DNA of 64,000 nt from Euryodendron excelsum (Eukaryota; Streptophyta; Magnoliopsida; Ericales; Pentaphylacaceae), in the NCBI GenBank assembly GCA_033060915.1, contig CM065396.1:2491001-2555000 (forward strand), read 5' to 3'. Below, piece by piece: positions 1-13,676 of this stretch. The notes below the pieces were generated by a model that did not search any database, was not told the DNA's origin, and saw only the letters and a program-made list of their open reading frames with translations. The stretch's first letter is position 1. Every line of letters begins with the position of its first letter. The position numbers and the translations under genes are program-made.

Positions 1-78
1 TGAGGTATGTGCAGTCCTCCCTCCCACACAAATCAGGTAATTGTAGGTGTATGTCTAAAAATCTATCATTCTAGGTAT

Positions 79-1680
79 TGTCTAGAAAGCAACCCAAAAA
101 GGGGGTGAATTGGATTTTTAAAAATTTAAAACAACTTATTGCAATAATGCTATATAACTAAAATGAACAAGCTTTAAACAAGAATCAGAAATCTCAATTG
201 AACAATGAGTAAAAATCTTTTTAAGTAGGAAAGAGAATGCTAAAAAACATATATGAGATTGCTCAATTATCCAGAGAGAAAAAATAATTAAACAGCTAAA
301 TGAGAATACTCAATGTCAAATATGAGAATGTTCAATGATTCAGAGAGATGATTTAATTGTAGAGCCTAAAAGAGCATTCTCAATGTGAGAATGAGCAAGC
401 TCAAAACTAACAATTAACATATTTGCACTAGTTTATTTTTATGCAAGGATTTTATCAAGCAATGTGGGAGATTTCTAGCAATAATGTAAAGCACACCAAG
501 CATAAAGATAAAGCAAATAATAGAGAGCAGACATTGGATTTTATCGTGGTTCAGTGTAAAACCCTTTGCCCTTCGTCCACGCTCAAGGCTCATTTCTTGA
601 GATTTTGTCTTCACTATATCCAAAATCCGAAAACAGTCATTAGTTTTGCTAGCACTAGTACACCTTACAAGTGATCACACACTTCAAACTTGCTTTCAAA
701 CCCAAGTGCTAGTTCAAACCCTAGCAAGTGATTTAACACACTAACTAGTTTCAACCTAGGTAGTAGACACATCCAATCCCTAGTTATTTCACCTAACTAG
801 TCCCTCTCTTACAAGAAGAAAGATCAAGAGTACAACCACTCTTGTTTTACAATGAATTCTCTCAAAAAATGGATATACCAATGAATAATAAGGAATATAA
901 AATATTTGACTTTTAGAACTCAGTGGCTCAAGAATAGAAAGGCTTCAAGAAATAGAATTTCACTTTTGCTAGTTCAGTTGTTGTATTTTCTTCTTTTGCC
1001 GTGAGTGTATATATATGAAGACTTTGGTCTTCTAGCCGTTGGAAAGAATCACTTAGTCTTTGATCTTACAAATCTTTGCATCCATGGTCTTTGAAGATTT
1101 CTAGCCCTTCGAGAGAGAATATGCCATGTTCAAGCTTCTTTCCAAAATTGTCTTGAATTAGCCATGAAGCTTGTGGATTCTATCTTGGTCTTTGACTAAG
1201 ATTTGAGTTTTAAATTTTAATCATCAATGGATAGCTGCTAGCTTTCCTTCTTTGTAGATATAGCCCGAAAATTTCTTTGATATCTTCAATAGAATATCTT
1301 CAAAATATTATTCTGTCTTTAACTTTTCTATAGTTAACTTCCATTCATCTTTGAAGCCAAATCTTCCTTGACATGATATCTTTCCTTCTTTGAGACATTT
1401 GACCAAAAATTATCTCCAGCATATATTCTTCAAATCTTGCCTTGGTCCTTCCATATCTAGTTTCCATGAAGAAGAAAGATATTTGAAGCTGAATATTCTT
1501 TGGCTTGATATCTTTCCTTCTTTATAGCCTTAGACGAGACTGCCTTTAATGTTAGAAGATCTTTCGAACATCTAGTGTAATGTATTTGATATGTTTCCTT
1601 CCTTGCTTTCATTTGGACACCTTCATAAGAATAATTTCCAAGTAATAGATGTGTAGTGAGCATTTATAAAGTTTTACTAG
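79..1680 (+). repeat. LTR-like retrotransposon fragment
   Basis: No gene is seen. A GCAACCC...GGGGGTGAATTGG signature near 90-115 closely resembles the edge of the Copia-type LTR that starts at 28538. The rest is AT-rich, with long stretches of attach-and-decay sequence and no coherent reading frame. I infer a diverged LTR fragment of a related family. The far boundary is a guess. Confidence 0.25.
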
Positions 1681-1925
1681 ACAAAAATTAAAAATATTTC
1701 TAAAATTGTAGGTAAAAAATAAAAAATTTGAAAATTTGAGGGAAAAATTGAAAATATTTTTTAAAACTGTAGATAAAAATGAAATGTTTGAAAATTTGAG
1801 GGGGGGCATTTATAAGTTTTTGAGGGCCAAATTGAAAATTTTTTTAAAAACTATACATAAAAGTGAAAATTTTTAAATTTGAGAGGGGGCAAGTGCCCCC
1901 TCTGGCCACACAGTGGCTTCGCCAT
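1650..1925. repeat. AT-rich degenerate tandem repeat with G-rich end
   Basis: About three degenerate units of roughly 80 bp share the pattern 'tttataa(g)tttt...aaaattgaaaatattttt...gaaaatttgagggg'. They end in GGGGGCAAGTGCCCCC followed by GGCCACACAGTGGCTTCGCCA. This resembles the terminus of a decayed DNA transposon, but I found no partner end. Confidence 0.3.
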
Positions 1926-2330
1926 TGAGTAGAGCTAGCTTTTATCTTGTACTTATATGAAAAACTCAACTCTGAATCCTAACAAGATTCTTATTACACA
2001 AAATTTAGGAATTATGAAAAATTATCACAAATAGAAATTTTGTTCTAAGTCCAAATTTGGATACTAGTTAAAGGAATGTACAAAAATAAATGGTAAAAAA
2101 ACGAAAACTCCTAGATAAAATTATAACCAAAAGAAAAGTTTCCTAAAACAAAAAAATTTACAATTTTGAAATGTTGGAATTTACCCCAAATGTGGAGTAT
2201 ATCACAACTTAGTAAGTGGTTTTGATTGTTAGGCCGTTTCTAATTAAACATAGACATTTCAGAGCAATTTTTAAGTTAGGCTGAAGCCAAATTTATCCCA
2301 CTGCTCAAGTACTTCATAGCCACGTGGTTT

Positions 2331-3051
2331 GCATCAATCATAGTTATTAGAGCCGAATCAAACCGGCAAGTTCAATCGATTGAACCGGGAATGGAACCCT
2401 AAATGGGTCCGGTTTAATTAATTACAAAAAATACATATGAACTGGGTTGAATAAAAAAAATCAGCCCATTTTTTACAAAACTAATGAACCAATCAGTATA
2501 TAGTGAACCAGACAGTTTTTTAGGAAAGTCAAAATGACACAAATTGCTCATGATTTAAAACAATTTGAAAAATAGAATGAAAAAAGTACACTAAAACTAT
2601 TAAAAGGAAAAAAAACAAGAAAGAGGAGGATAAAAAAAAAAAGAAAATACAGAAAAAGGAGGTATACAAAATTTATTTTGATATTGATATTGATATTGAT
2701 ATTTCTATTATCAAAAATTAAATTAAATGTAAAACTATAAACTAAAACCAAAAAAATAAAGATGAAGAAAAAGGAGGGTATAGGAAAAAAGAAAAGAAAA
2801 GAAGGCAAATACTGCACATTATTTTCTTAATAATGCATATTGTTGTCAAGTTTTATGCCATTTATTTTTAAAATAAAAGTACCAGTGAGAATTATATTAA
2901 AAAAATAACAAATTAGGGAGAAAAATAACTCTCAAATGTTTTTTTGTAATTATTAATTTTTATACTTTTTTATAAGTATTTATTTTTTATATTTATTTTG
3001 AGTTATTGTATGAAAGTGAAAATCATTTTAGCCATTGATAATTTTTTAATT

Positions 3052-3086
<35 letters not shown>

Positions 3087-3160
3087 AATTATATAACCGG
3101 TTGAACCATGGTTCTTTGACCAGCTCCCTTACCGTTTGTTTTGATAGCTATGGCATCAAC
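2331..3160. mobile_element. hAT-type MITE (814 bp) with 8-bp target duplications
   Basis: The element runs 2339-3152. It starts CATAGTTAT and ends ATAGCTATG, giving 9-bp inverted ends with one difference; the ends stay partly alignable inward through CCGG-rich sequence. It is flanked by GCATCAAT (2331-2338) and GCATCAAC (3153-3160), seven of eight matching, the length expected for hAT insertions. The interior is AT-rich and noncoding, so it is non-autonomous. The termini resemble those of the element at 37439-38061. Confidence 0.6.
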
Positions 3161-5640
3161 CTCAATCTTAGTGATTTTGTTTGTACTTGCTATACATTTT
3201 AATTCAATTTGAACTCCACTCAACTCAGGTAAGTCTAAGAAAACTTTTTTTTTTCTTCTGAGAAAGCCTGGGAGTGTAGATTAGCCTATAGTTGATTAAT
3301 TAATCTAAGTATTCAACTATGATAACAGGTCAATTATCCTAGGTATGTTGATATTGCATACAATTTCAAGCTATAAAGTAAAGAATAGGGCACACGAGAT
3401 TTTAGTATGGAAACCCTAAATCAGGAAAAAAAAAAACACGAGACTACACATAGCCTCTAACTACTCAACACTATAAACATTGAACAGTAGTAAGAATAAA
3501 CTTAAACCCCGTTGATCTCCAACTCTGGTAGAAGTTTCAGACTTAATTTTTTGAATCCACGATTCATTGTTCTCCAATACTCTCAATGTTAACTTTTGGA
3601 ATCCACTAAAAACGATATGTGTGTAGTTATTTGTTGAGCAAAAGGAACACTCAATTATGTTTGATCCAATAAAACTGTCTGAATAGCTAGATGATCTCTC
3701 TCAAACTATATATATAAATTATGGAGCACCTTTATATAACATCTGGAGTGTTTGTAGAGTGTTGCATGAAATTTATCTCGCACTAAGAAAGGCTTTTCCT
3801 GAAGATACTATTGGATTGTATGAGCCCTTAAAGCTATATTTAAGACATTTGATTAACATTATATTTGATTTTCTCTCTTATTTACATTCATTCATACTGT
3901 GTTGGTAATAATATTTGCATACGATGTGTAAGGTCTAGGAACTGCACTTAAGGTGGATCATATGTGTAAATGTGATTCATACACAGAGAGATACGATCAC
4001 ACCAACTACTTGTAATTCCAAATTTAATTCATAGTTAGAGTGAGCTTTGACAACTCACTTAGATGGGTATAACATATGTAACCTCTGTTTTATAAAATGG
4101 TTGGTCTCAACTATTGGAGTAGTTGACTCTGGGTTAATGTGTTGATGTACTTGGAGTACATTGAACTGGATCAAGGTAAGAATACATACCCACTACTGTC
4201 AATGGTACTTTTGACAACTCTATTAATTGTAAAGTGAGTCTTAACCCTGAGGGATTAAATGACTTAAGTACTTAATGGTGTACACTTTGATTTATCAATG
4301 AGTGAGACTTACGTATAGTCAATACCTCGATATGTTGGGTGTACATTGTTAGGACTTGGGAACTTCTAATCTTAATTAGGTCACCATACTCTTATGAGAT
4401 AGGTATTCCCTTGACTCAGTCTTTCGTTTGATTACTGCTGTCATGCCAAGTTTTTTTATTCACATATTATTTATAGTACAAAGTTATTATTTATTTTCAA
4501 AAGGACTTTTTAGAAAATAAATAATTTGCAGTGATCAATAATTGTTAGACTAGATAGTCTTGGATAAGAAGTACATGGGTCAAGCTGACAGTTCTTTAGC
4601 TTGATGCCAATTTACAAACACCGGTAATGGGAATTCATCTTTGTGGTAATCAATAAGATATGGGCCTTGACATAATTTCTTATTCTAGGAGGTCAACTAT
4701 CATCATTTAGTGGAGTTGAGAGTAGTTTCACAAATTGTTATATTCATGAAGGGTTGATGTGCGATTATAGCAACTTGGTGTTAGCCTAGAATATGAAAAC
4801 CCTAGAGATCCCCCCCTCCCCCTGCACTTAGAGAGGCATAGTATATATACATATAAGGGGATGGCCGGCCATACCCAAGGTTTGGAGAGAGATCAGAGAG
4901 AGAGAAAGAGAGAGATTTTGGCTAAGGGTGTTTGTGTGTGTGTGTGTGTGCACTTGTGAGTTCCCATCAACTCTTGCCATCCCTTGTGCCTTAGTGATTA
5001 AGGAGGAAGAACCCTAGGGTAAAGAGGCTCAAGCTATTCAAGGATTTGAGAAAGAACCCTAGATGAAGGAAGCTCAAATTTTTCAAGTGTTTTCACTGTT
5101 TTGGGTGTGCTACCAAATCCTACAAGGTATGATATTTAATTCATCTTTTTGTTCATGCATAGATCAATAGCGACACATGAGTATAATCTCAGTTTGTTTT
5201 TTTAAATCGCTTTCGCAAAGGTTTCCTAAAAAATAATCAAATATGGGGTTTTGGCTCATATTTTCGAAGCTCTACTCATCGTTTGACCCCTCTGGTCAAG
5301 GGTTCGAACGTCCTAACCGTTTGAGCGTCTCGAATGGCCATTCAAAGTCCAATGAACATAAGTGCGTAGATATCAAAAAGTTATTTGAAATTGATATATT
5401 ATGAACTATGATAGCACTTCTAATTCAAGAGATATGACATTTCAAAATTTCAGTTCTGTGTACTTTAACAACTTGTATTTCATTTTTAACACTAACTTGA
5501 AACTTGTTTTAAAGAGGTACAACTACAATTTGAACTCAAATACAACTAAAACTCAAATACTAACACTTTCTACTTAGAAACCCAGGGCCCGTTACCTGAA
5601 TCACGGTTTGTGATTTCGTTCCATCAAGGGTAATCTCAAT
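3161..5640. repeat. Gene-free repeat, probable LTR remnant
   Basis: No supportable gene. Phrases around 4030-4400 (a TTGACTAT/GTAGTTGACT block, 'gtacattgaac(t)gga', a 'gtcaata' block) recur in the same order around 26220-26470, so both look like diverged copies of one repeat family. The transcript-like tail, with a (GT)n tract at 4926-4950 and GA-rich stretch, suits an LTR leader. Boundaries and superfamily are uncertain. Confidence 0.3.
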
Positions 5641-7539
5641 TAAGCGGCAATAGACAAATTTTAGCCAATGATAGTTTGCACATCTATATATCTACGTAGG
5701 TGGACCCTACAAAGTATGAAGGATGCTTTAGATGCTTTTGGTATCACTGCAAGCGTTGCATGCATGTCCGGAGTGGAAAAGACTGACATCACTTGTGGGG
5801 CTGGACATACATAGTGTATGAGCATCATGCATGCACCATTTATGCTAGGCCAGTGTAAAGTGGTAGAGGGCAAATCATTCTTTTCCTCCTATATATATAT
5901 ATATATATAGATGTATGAATGTTGCTTACACGTACCTTCACGCCAAGTAAACTAATATTATTAGTTATTTAATAAGTATTATTATAATGAAAACAGAAGT
6001 AGAGAGTACGTTGCCTAAATTTGACCATCAGCTGATCCTCAAGCACATAATTGATTGTCCAATCTGGAATTTGCCTCTCATACTTTACGTGTTAGAACTT
6101 AGGAGGACATGTATTGCTGTCTCTTGTTACTATATATCGTCCGTTGAGATGATTAGTACGATAGCAATCTAGTGCGGTGACTCTAGATTAAATATTTGTT
6201 TTTATATATTTATATATAAATGAATAATATTATATATAATTTTAATTTGTAATTCTTTTTATTATTTTTAAATACAAGATTGTAAGATTGATATTGATAA
6301 ATTGCTGTAAACGTATTCACTTATTCACTTATATTTAAGAGTCAAAAACGAAATTGTATGTAAACCTTTCTCAGGTGAAGAGATGTATACGAAAAATATA
6401 TATCATGGTCCTTCAATGGAAACTCACATGCGGACGCCACACGTATCGAAAGTGGGAACGAAAAAGATGAATACAAACACGTGGCACTTTTCTTTTATTA
6501 ATAAGATATAGTTACGAAAATAGAAACATGAACACGTGGCATTCATTCAGTACTACTTGTGGATTCAGTGGCAGGCCATTCAATATAATACTAATCGAAG
6601 TGACTCATGAAATACAAAATCCCATTCAATATAATACTAATGGGATAAGGATTTCTTTCTAGCATGGGTGGAGTACGTGGTAATATATTATTTGATTGTA
6701 TATGTATATATTTATTTATATTTAAATATTTTTATAAATATATTAATTTTATGATTAATGTTTAAAATTTAAAGAATATATAAATATATGATAACTTGAT
6801 ATACTGTCATTTACACAGGGTAATAGTAATTCTTTTAACTTGGGTTAGAAAAAATTCTTGCCCATACTAATGGATGTTCCAACACTTTATTTTTTTCTTC
6901 CCTCCTTCATAGCTCAAGCATATGCCCTCAAAGGGCAAAATGTATAATCGGATAGTTTACACTCATTGAGATTTGTATATTAACGATTTGTTTGAATATT
7001 GAATTTGCTTTGAAAAGGCAATGAAATAAGTCATTTTATTCATTTACTGGCTACCAAATAAAAATAAAAAATTTTTTTTTTGTTAAATAACTATTCATCT
7101 TTTTCTCATTTTTCTAATCCAACTAAATAAAAGAAAAAATTATAATTTTCACTATATTTATTTCTTTTTATTTTTTTCTTTCTTTACAAATTCGAAAATT
7201 GAACATAGCGTAAGGCAAGAAAGTGAAAAATACAATATTATAGTGTTAAAATGGTGGGTACAATAGTAGCATTGCAATATTTGAGAGAAAATCGCTACAT
7301 TGATGTTGATTCGTGCCTTATTTGAGAGAATTTTTGTTAGTCCGAGAGAGTTTACTCGCCGAATGGGTCCTAATGGTCATAGAAAAAAAAAACAGAGAAT
7401 TTTTTTTCTATTCAAGCGTAGGTCATAGTAAGAGACAGGCAGTCAAAATTTCAAAATAGATACACTTGGGTTAAGTGATTGGTGAACCCTAGAAGATGAG
7501 TTACCTAGCGTCAAAAGTGATACCCTTTCTCTTCCTCTT

Positions 7540-7540
<1 letters not shown>

Positions 7541-7572
<32 letters not shown>
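7541..7572. repeat. (CT)n microsatellite
   Basis: An uninterrupted CT dinucleotide run of about 32 bp, the GA tract farthest upstream of the AP2 gene. Confidence 0.9.
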
Positions 7573-7574
<2 letters not shown>

Positions 7575-8952
7575 GAGAGAGGACAAGGGAGCCTAAGGTT
7601 AGGGCATGATTTGAGATTACCGAGAGAGAACATTTATTTTTACGTTGGTGGGTGGTGAGTCAGACTTTCTAATAAGATATAATAGACATAGAAAGACCTT
7701 TGAGAGGCATGTGTTTTACCGTCTTCTGATTCCTTTCTTGACGGTCAAACTTACAGTGAGGTTTTTGCACCATTCGAGATATCAATCTCTCTCTCCTTTC
7801 TGCAACTCACTTCTCCTTAAACTATTCTCACCCGCTCCGTCCGTACCCAGCCCCATGAATTAGTCTAGGACATATACATATGTATATAAATCTGTGTGTT
7901 CTCATATTTATTTCTGATAAGCATGCGTGTTCATATCTATACTTATATTCATACAGAGTTATCTCATTTTTGCTTTGATTATTTTCTGTGTTCACCACAC
8001 AATAGAATATATTTATTTAGTGAGATTTTAGAAAAGAGTTGTTATATATATATATATCTAACTATGTATATGTTGAGGTTATAATTTTTCTCTCGATGTA
8101 ATAAGCAATGCCAAACGTGAAGTGAGTTAGTATATCATTTCCTATGTTAATTTTAATGGATGGTATTTTCTAATAGTTGTAGCTCACTAGAGCAAAACAT
8201 GATATTTTTGTCTTGGAATCATGGTGGTCCTTTATATATATATATATATACATGAAAAGAGAGATTTGAAAATTAAGGAAAAAAATCAGATTCACTCAAA
8301 GGAGAGTGGAGAGAGAAAACAGTCGGCAAAAATTTTAAGGGAGGGGATGTATCTATAAATTCCATTTTGGGTCCCTTAGGAGTATAGATTTTCTTCCAAT
8401 CTGTCTCAAAATCTTGAGAATGAAATAACCCTAAGACCCGGAAGACACGGGTTAGTGTCCTCGTATAGGGGTACAGGAAGCAAGAAAATCTCCATATTTC
8501 TTTCGCTCTTTTTTTTTTTTTTAAAGCATATGTGAAGGATTCTCACTGTGCATATATATATAGTAAAAATAATGTCAGTCATGCATGAATTATTGTTGTG
8601 TACAGGAGAGAGAAATCTTTTAGCTAGGGACAGAGAGGAACCCCCGCCTGCACCGGGGGAGCAGTTTGATGATTAGGACTCAGGATAATAGTAGAATATT
8701 AGTATGGATGGATGGAATGTGAAGAAAGTTATGGGTTTGAAGGCCGTCTGAGGGGTCTCTTACATGGAGAGAGAGAGAGAGAGATGGCAATGAAATGAAA
8801 AGGGGTTGTTGGTTAGGGGTGTGGCAGCACCAGATTTCTGACAGTGAAATGACTTATGTCCAACTGGGCATGAATAAATGGGTGTGGAGAGGGGGCTGCG
8901 TGTGGGTTTTTGACATACCTTGTCAGATACCATCTTCTACAGGTGTTGTACA

Positions 8953-8955
<3 letters not shown>

Positions 8956-8990
<35 letters not shown>
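8956..8990. repeat. (AG)n microsatellite
   Basis: An uninterrupted AG run of about 35 bp, roughly 1 kb upstream of the AP2 start codon. It is the longest of the upstream GA tracts. Confidence 0.9.
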
Positions 8991-8993
<3 letters not shown>

Positions 8994-10005
8994 TCTTATA
9001 CCATACTAATAGGTGGAGTTTAGTCAATTAGGCTGGTAAATTAAAGTCAAGTAGAATTAAAGGATCGATCTTTGGAAGTCCGAGGGGGAATGCAGTTTTG
9101 TTTTGAGACTACAAAACCACATGCTCATAGGTTACGACCCATGTGTTAGCCTCATAAATATATAACTTAACTAATTATTAACTATCAAATGCATGAAGAT
9201 AAGCTCAACTTGCTTCTACTGCATGCTGGCATATTTTTGGTGAAAACGAAGTAGTTTTGAACTATAAATCTATGTAGACTAGGACAACAGGTTACTATAC
9301 ATAATTCTATTGCTCGTGTGCCTTTTTCTTATGGAGAGAGAGAGAGAAAGATCTTTGCTACTTTGAGGAAGAATGGAAATATGTTACATATACGTAGATA
9401 ATGGGAATTGTTAAATGCATAGGCTATTTGAAATAAGTAAAGAAATATATATATATATATATATGCCTATATTTTTTTTATATGCGTATGTATGCGTATA
9501 TACATACATAGAACACACACACATATATATGTATAGAAGCTGCTAGATTTATAATCATTATTGATGATGTTTCCACAACTCGATATCAAATGTATCCTCC
9601 TTTATTGTCATTTTGGGCGCCTCATATTCATTACCTTTCTTTCATATACTAGGAAGTACAAAAATACAAGGCTACCCCTCATCACCTACCAATTTGTTAC
9701 TCTCATTAAAATCATAGAGGCTTTTGGGATCAGTTATGACTGCCCTTCGATTAGAGGGGCACCCCATTTGTGATCACAGCCCCAAGGAAGAGAGAGAGAG
9801 AGATTATTTAACAACTTTTACAGATTTTATAGAACTCTTCATTTTTGCCTTGGAAGAATTAATTTCTCTTCTTTTTTTAGACCTTTCCGCTTCTTCCTTC
9901 TCCTTTCAACTCATGGTTTCTCTCTAACAACCCTCATGCATGAACTAATTCCTCATCTCCTTTGAAGAAAAGTAATAGTGCAGTCACTCACCCACAGGAC
10001 CTTCA

Positions 10006-13000
10006 ATGGCTTCCATGAACAACTGGTTGGGTTTCTCTCTCTCACCGCAAGAACTACCATCACAGCCTCAAGATCACTCAGTCTCTCGTCTAGGCTTCAA
10101 CTCCGACGAAATCTCCGGTACAGATGTCTCCGGCGAATGCTTGGATCTCACTTCTGACTCAACCCTTCCTTCTCTAAACCTTCCAGCCCCTTTTGGCATA
10201 TTAGAAGCATTCAACAGGAACAATCAATCACAAGGTTTGTTATTCCATACCAATCTCAAACTATTTCATGAGTATATATCCTGTCAAAGCTGAACCCTAT
10301 AGAAACATCTGAAAGCAACGTTTCTCATTTGATTTTCACTCTCTTGTTTAATTTGTGTTGCCCTCTTTTGCAGATTGGAATATGAAAGATATGAGCATGA
10401 TGAACTCTACTGACAACAACAGCTACAAAACCACCTCAGACTTTTCAATGCTAATGGTGGGTAGTTCATGCAATAATAGTCAGAACCAGGGGGGGCCAAA
10501 GCTTGAGAACTTTCTTGGTGGACACTCTTTTGCTGATCCCGGACATAAACTTTCAGTTTATGATGGTAATGGTGACTATATGTATCCAAACTGTTCATTG
10601 CAGCTTCCACCGGAGGAGGCGGCGGCCACTGACGGCCGAGCCAGTATTGGAGGTGGAGGAGGAGGAGGAACTAACAACAATAGCAACAACAACACAATAG
10701 GCCTTTCTATGATCAAGAACTGGTTGAGGAACCAACCAACACCAGCAGCAGCACAGCCGGAGAACAAGAATGGGGGCGGTGGGGCGGCACAGACTTTGTC
10801 GCTGTCGATGAGCAACGAGTCACAGACGAGCTCTCCTCTGCCCCTTATGACGGCCAGTGCAGCTAGTAGTGGTGGTGGTGAGAGTACTTCATCCGATAAC
10901 AAACATCAGAAGCTTGATGCCCAAACCGGTGCAATAGAGGCAGTGCCTCGCAAGTCTATTGACACATTTGGACAGAGGACTTCCATATACCGTGGTGTTA
11001 CCAGGTAGGTACATATACATATAATGATGAACCTGTTCAATAGTTTTCTCCCACAGTATGAACTTCCTTTGCATTTTAGTTAGTTATCATTTGGATATTT
11101 GATTTTATGTTAACATTTTAGGGTGGTTTTGTTTTTGTAGGCATAGATGGACTGGTAGATATGAGGCTCATCTGTGGGATAATAGTTGTAGAAGAGAAGG
11201 ACAGACTCGTAAAGGAAGACAAGGTATGGATTTCAGTATCTGCACTTGCATTTCATCAATCTCTAATTAGAAAATATTTCTTTTAATCTTTTTTTTAAAT
11301 TTATTTTTCATAAATAGACGAAAAGACCGTAATTTTATGTTAACTTGTGTTTCCGTTTCTGGTCCTCTTATGACTTGATGTGGGGCTCCTTCAACCTCTC
11401 TGCAGTTTATTTGGGTAAGCTAAAAAGGTCTCTTTTCCCTTTTTCGATATGTTTTATACATCTTTTTTGTTGTAATTTGTTCACTGGAATGATATAGTAC
11501 TTGTGCATGAGATCCAAGCTTTTTCAAAACAGTGCCATTTCTGTTTTATTTTATTTTTAATTATTTTTATTGTGTTGTATAAATAATATAGGAGGTTATG
11601 ATAAGGAAGAAAAGGCAGCTCGAGCTTATGATCTAGCAGCATTGAAGTACTGGGGTACCACTACTACTACGAATTTCCCTGTAAGTGTTGCTGAAAGATG
11701 TTTTCCTTTTCTTTTTTTTTTTTTTCCCCTTATCTCCTCTAATTGGAAGAGTCGAAAACCTCTAAACACCCTGACAATTTAGAAAGTGCTTGTCCCTGTA
11801 TACTCTACACAATATGCATCCTCTCGGAAAAAAAGGTAATGGGGAAACATGTTGCAGTATTTTATCCACTTACTGAGTGCACATTAAATATATATATATA
11901 TATATTTAGCATCGTTAAGGGAATGCGCCCAGCCCAATCACAAAAGAAAGAATACAGCTTTACAATGTATTTGACAGAATTAATTTTGATTTTTTCATCA
12001 TCTCAATTTTTTGTTTGTTTTTGTTTTTCATTTGGAATTTCAGATAAGCAACTATGAGAAAGAGATAGAAGAAATGAAGCACATGACAAGGCAAGAGTAT
12101 GTTGCATCTCTTCGAAGGTAAAGAGAAATGCCCTCTTTCAATAGCGTTTGTTGCTCAAATTGACTGATGTCGCAAAAAGATCGATGAATCCATGGAAGTT
12201 TGGAGTATTTAATCATTTTATTCTTCCTGCAGGAAGAGCAGTGGGTTTTCTCGTGGTGCATCAATTTATCGGGGAGTGACAAGGTAAAATCGCAAGTGAT
12301 CAATGCAGTCGTATCTGCGTTCTTATCTTTTTTTCCTCCTATTTTCCTCGTCTCTGTGGTCGTTGGGTTGAAGAATTGCACCATTTTTTTTTCACTCAAT
12401 TTGGTTTGATGACAGACACCACCAACATGGAAGATGGCAAGCAAGGATTGGAAGAGTTGCAGGGAACAAGGATCTTTACTTAGGCACTTTCAGTAAGCAT
12501 ATCTATCTCCGTCCTTTTTCAACAAGGCTACTCGTCCAAACAAGAGCCGCGTTATTTATTGGACAAGAATTTCGAAAATAACGCTTTTTGTAAGAGAATA
12601 TTGTAGAGATATGTTCTCTCTAACATATTTCTTGGCCTTTGTTTTAATTTTCTTGAATATTAATTAATGTAGGCACTCAGGAGGAAGCAGCAGAAGCCTA
12701 TGACATTGCTGCTATAAAATTCCGGGGGCTGAATGCAGTGACAAACTTCGACATGAGTAGATATGATGTTAAGAGTATACTTGAGAGTAGCAATTTACCA
12801 ATCGGGGGAGCTGCTAAGCGACTTAAAGATGCCGCCGCCGCCGAGCAGCAGGCTGAAATATTGACTATGGATCTTCATCATGCGCAGCAGAGGGCAGACA
12901 ACAACAACAACAGCAACCACAACGAAGATAACATAACTTCTTCACATCTGATCAGTGATGGAATTAGCAACTACCATAGCTGCTGCTGGCCTACTACTGT

Positions 13001-13676
13001 TGCATTCCAACAGGCTCAGCCATTCAACATGCACTACCCGTATGGCCAGCAAAGAGTGTGGTGTAAGCAAGAGCAAGATGCTGATGCCACGCGCACCTTT
13101 CAAGACCTCAACCAACTTCAATTGGGAAGCACACACAACTTCTTCCACCAGCCTTCTTCTGTATTGCACAACCTCATGAGCTTGGACTCCTCCTCCTCCA
13201 CAATGGAGCACAGCTCCGGCTCTAGTTCCGCCGTCTACGGCAGTGGCGCTGGCAATGGCGGCTTCCATCAAGGAGTCGGGTACGGCGGTGGTAGTAACGG
13301 TGGTTTTGTGATGCCGATGGCGACGGTGGTTATTGCTCAAGAAGGAAATAACACTATTCAAGGAAATGGTTATGGGGATAATGATGAGATCAAGGCACAT
13401 GGCTACGAAAACATGTTCGGGTCGACCACGATGGATCCTTATCAGGGGGGAAGGAACTTGTATTATCTCTCGCAGCAGCAGCAGCAGCAATCATCGGCTG
13501 CTGCCGCTGACGCTGCCGGTGCAGTACTGAAGGCCGCCAGTGTGTATGATCATCATCAAGGCTCTGCTTGTAATAACTGGGTTCCTACCGCGGTACCCAC
13601 CACGTCTCTTGCTCCCAGGGCTCAGAATATGCATGGCAGTTTGCCATGGATCTCAAACTTTCACCGTTTGGAATGA
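10006..13676 (+). CDS. BBM: BABY BOOM/AINTEGUMENTA-like AP2 transcription factor, 748 aa
   Basis: Nuclear DNA-binding activator of the euANT (AIL/PLT) group. Exons by GT-AG sites and phase: 10006-10234, 10374-11004, 11141-11223, 11406-11414, 11592-11680, 12044-12117, 12233-12283, 12416-12492, 12673-13676; together 2247 nt, divisible by three. euANT motifs are visible: [10 protein letters not shown] at residues 5-14, PKLENFLGG near 118-126, [13 protein letters not shown] near 186-198, TLSLSMS near 217-223. AP2 repeat 1 is about 280-347, the linker 348-381, and repeat 2 about 382-441. The C-terminal 300 residues are Asn/Gly/Gln-rich with a run of glutamines. I chose ATG 10006 (MASMNNW) because the motif follows at once; ATG 10015 is an alternative. 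The family drives embryo and meristem identity. The motif set best fits BBM, but an AIL/PLT paralogue is possible; a tree would decide. Confidence 0.93.
11406..11414 (+). other. 9-nt micro-exon of the AP2 gene
   Basis: The exon TTTATTTGG lies between ...TCTGCAG and GTAAGC. With the flanking phases it encodes V-Y-L plus the first base of Gly within AP2 repeat 1. Skipping it would remove three residues without changing frame. Micro-exons of this size at this site are known in AP2/ANT genes, and gene finders often miss them. Confidence 0.9.

Larger units (their letters stand above)
5650..10005 (+). promoter_or_regulatory. Upstream region of the AP2 gene
   Basis: This 4.4-kb stretch has no supportable gene. 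It is AT-rich with several (AT)n tracts. It contains two nearly identical ACACGTGGCA boxes (about 6478-6487 and 6534-6543), and a repeated 18-bp phrase CATTCAATATAATACTAA (near 6578 and 6623). GA/CT tracts lie at 7541-7572, 8767-8783, 8956-8990, 9333-9347 and 9788-9802. CACGTG is the G-box/ABRE core and GA tracts bind BPC (GAGA-binding) proteins in plants. That they regulate the gene at 10006 is inference. I could not place a TATA box or transcription start with confidence. Confidence 0.35.

Noticed and set aside
7645..8084. Short frames of 60-72 codons upstream of the AP2 gene
   Set aside because: No domain, no conserved motif, and composition like the surrounding AT-rich DNA and CT repeat.
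12942..13490. 182-codon minus-strand frame opposite the AP2 gene's last exon
   Set aside because: Antisense shadow of a GC-rich, low-complexity exon. The sense strand has the homologous protein.
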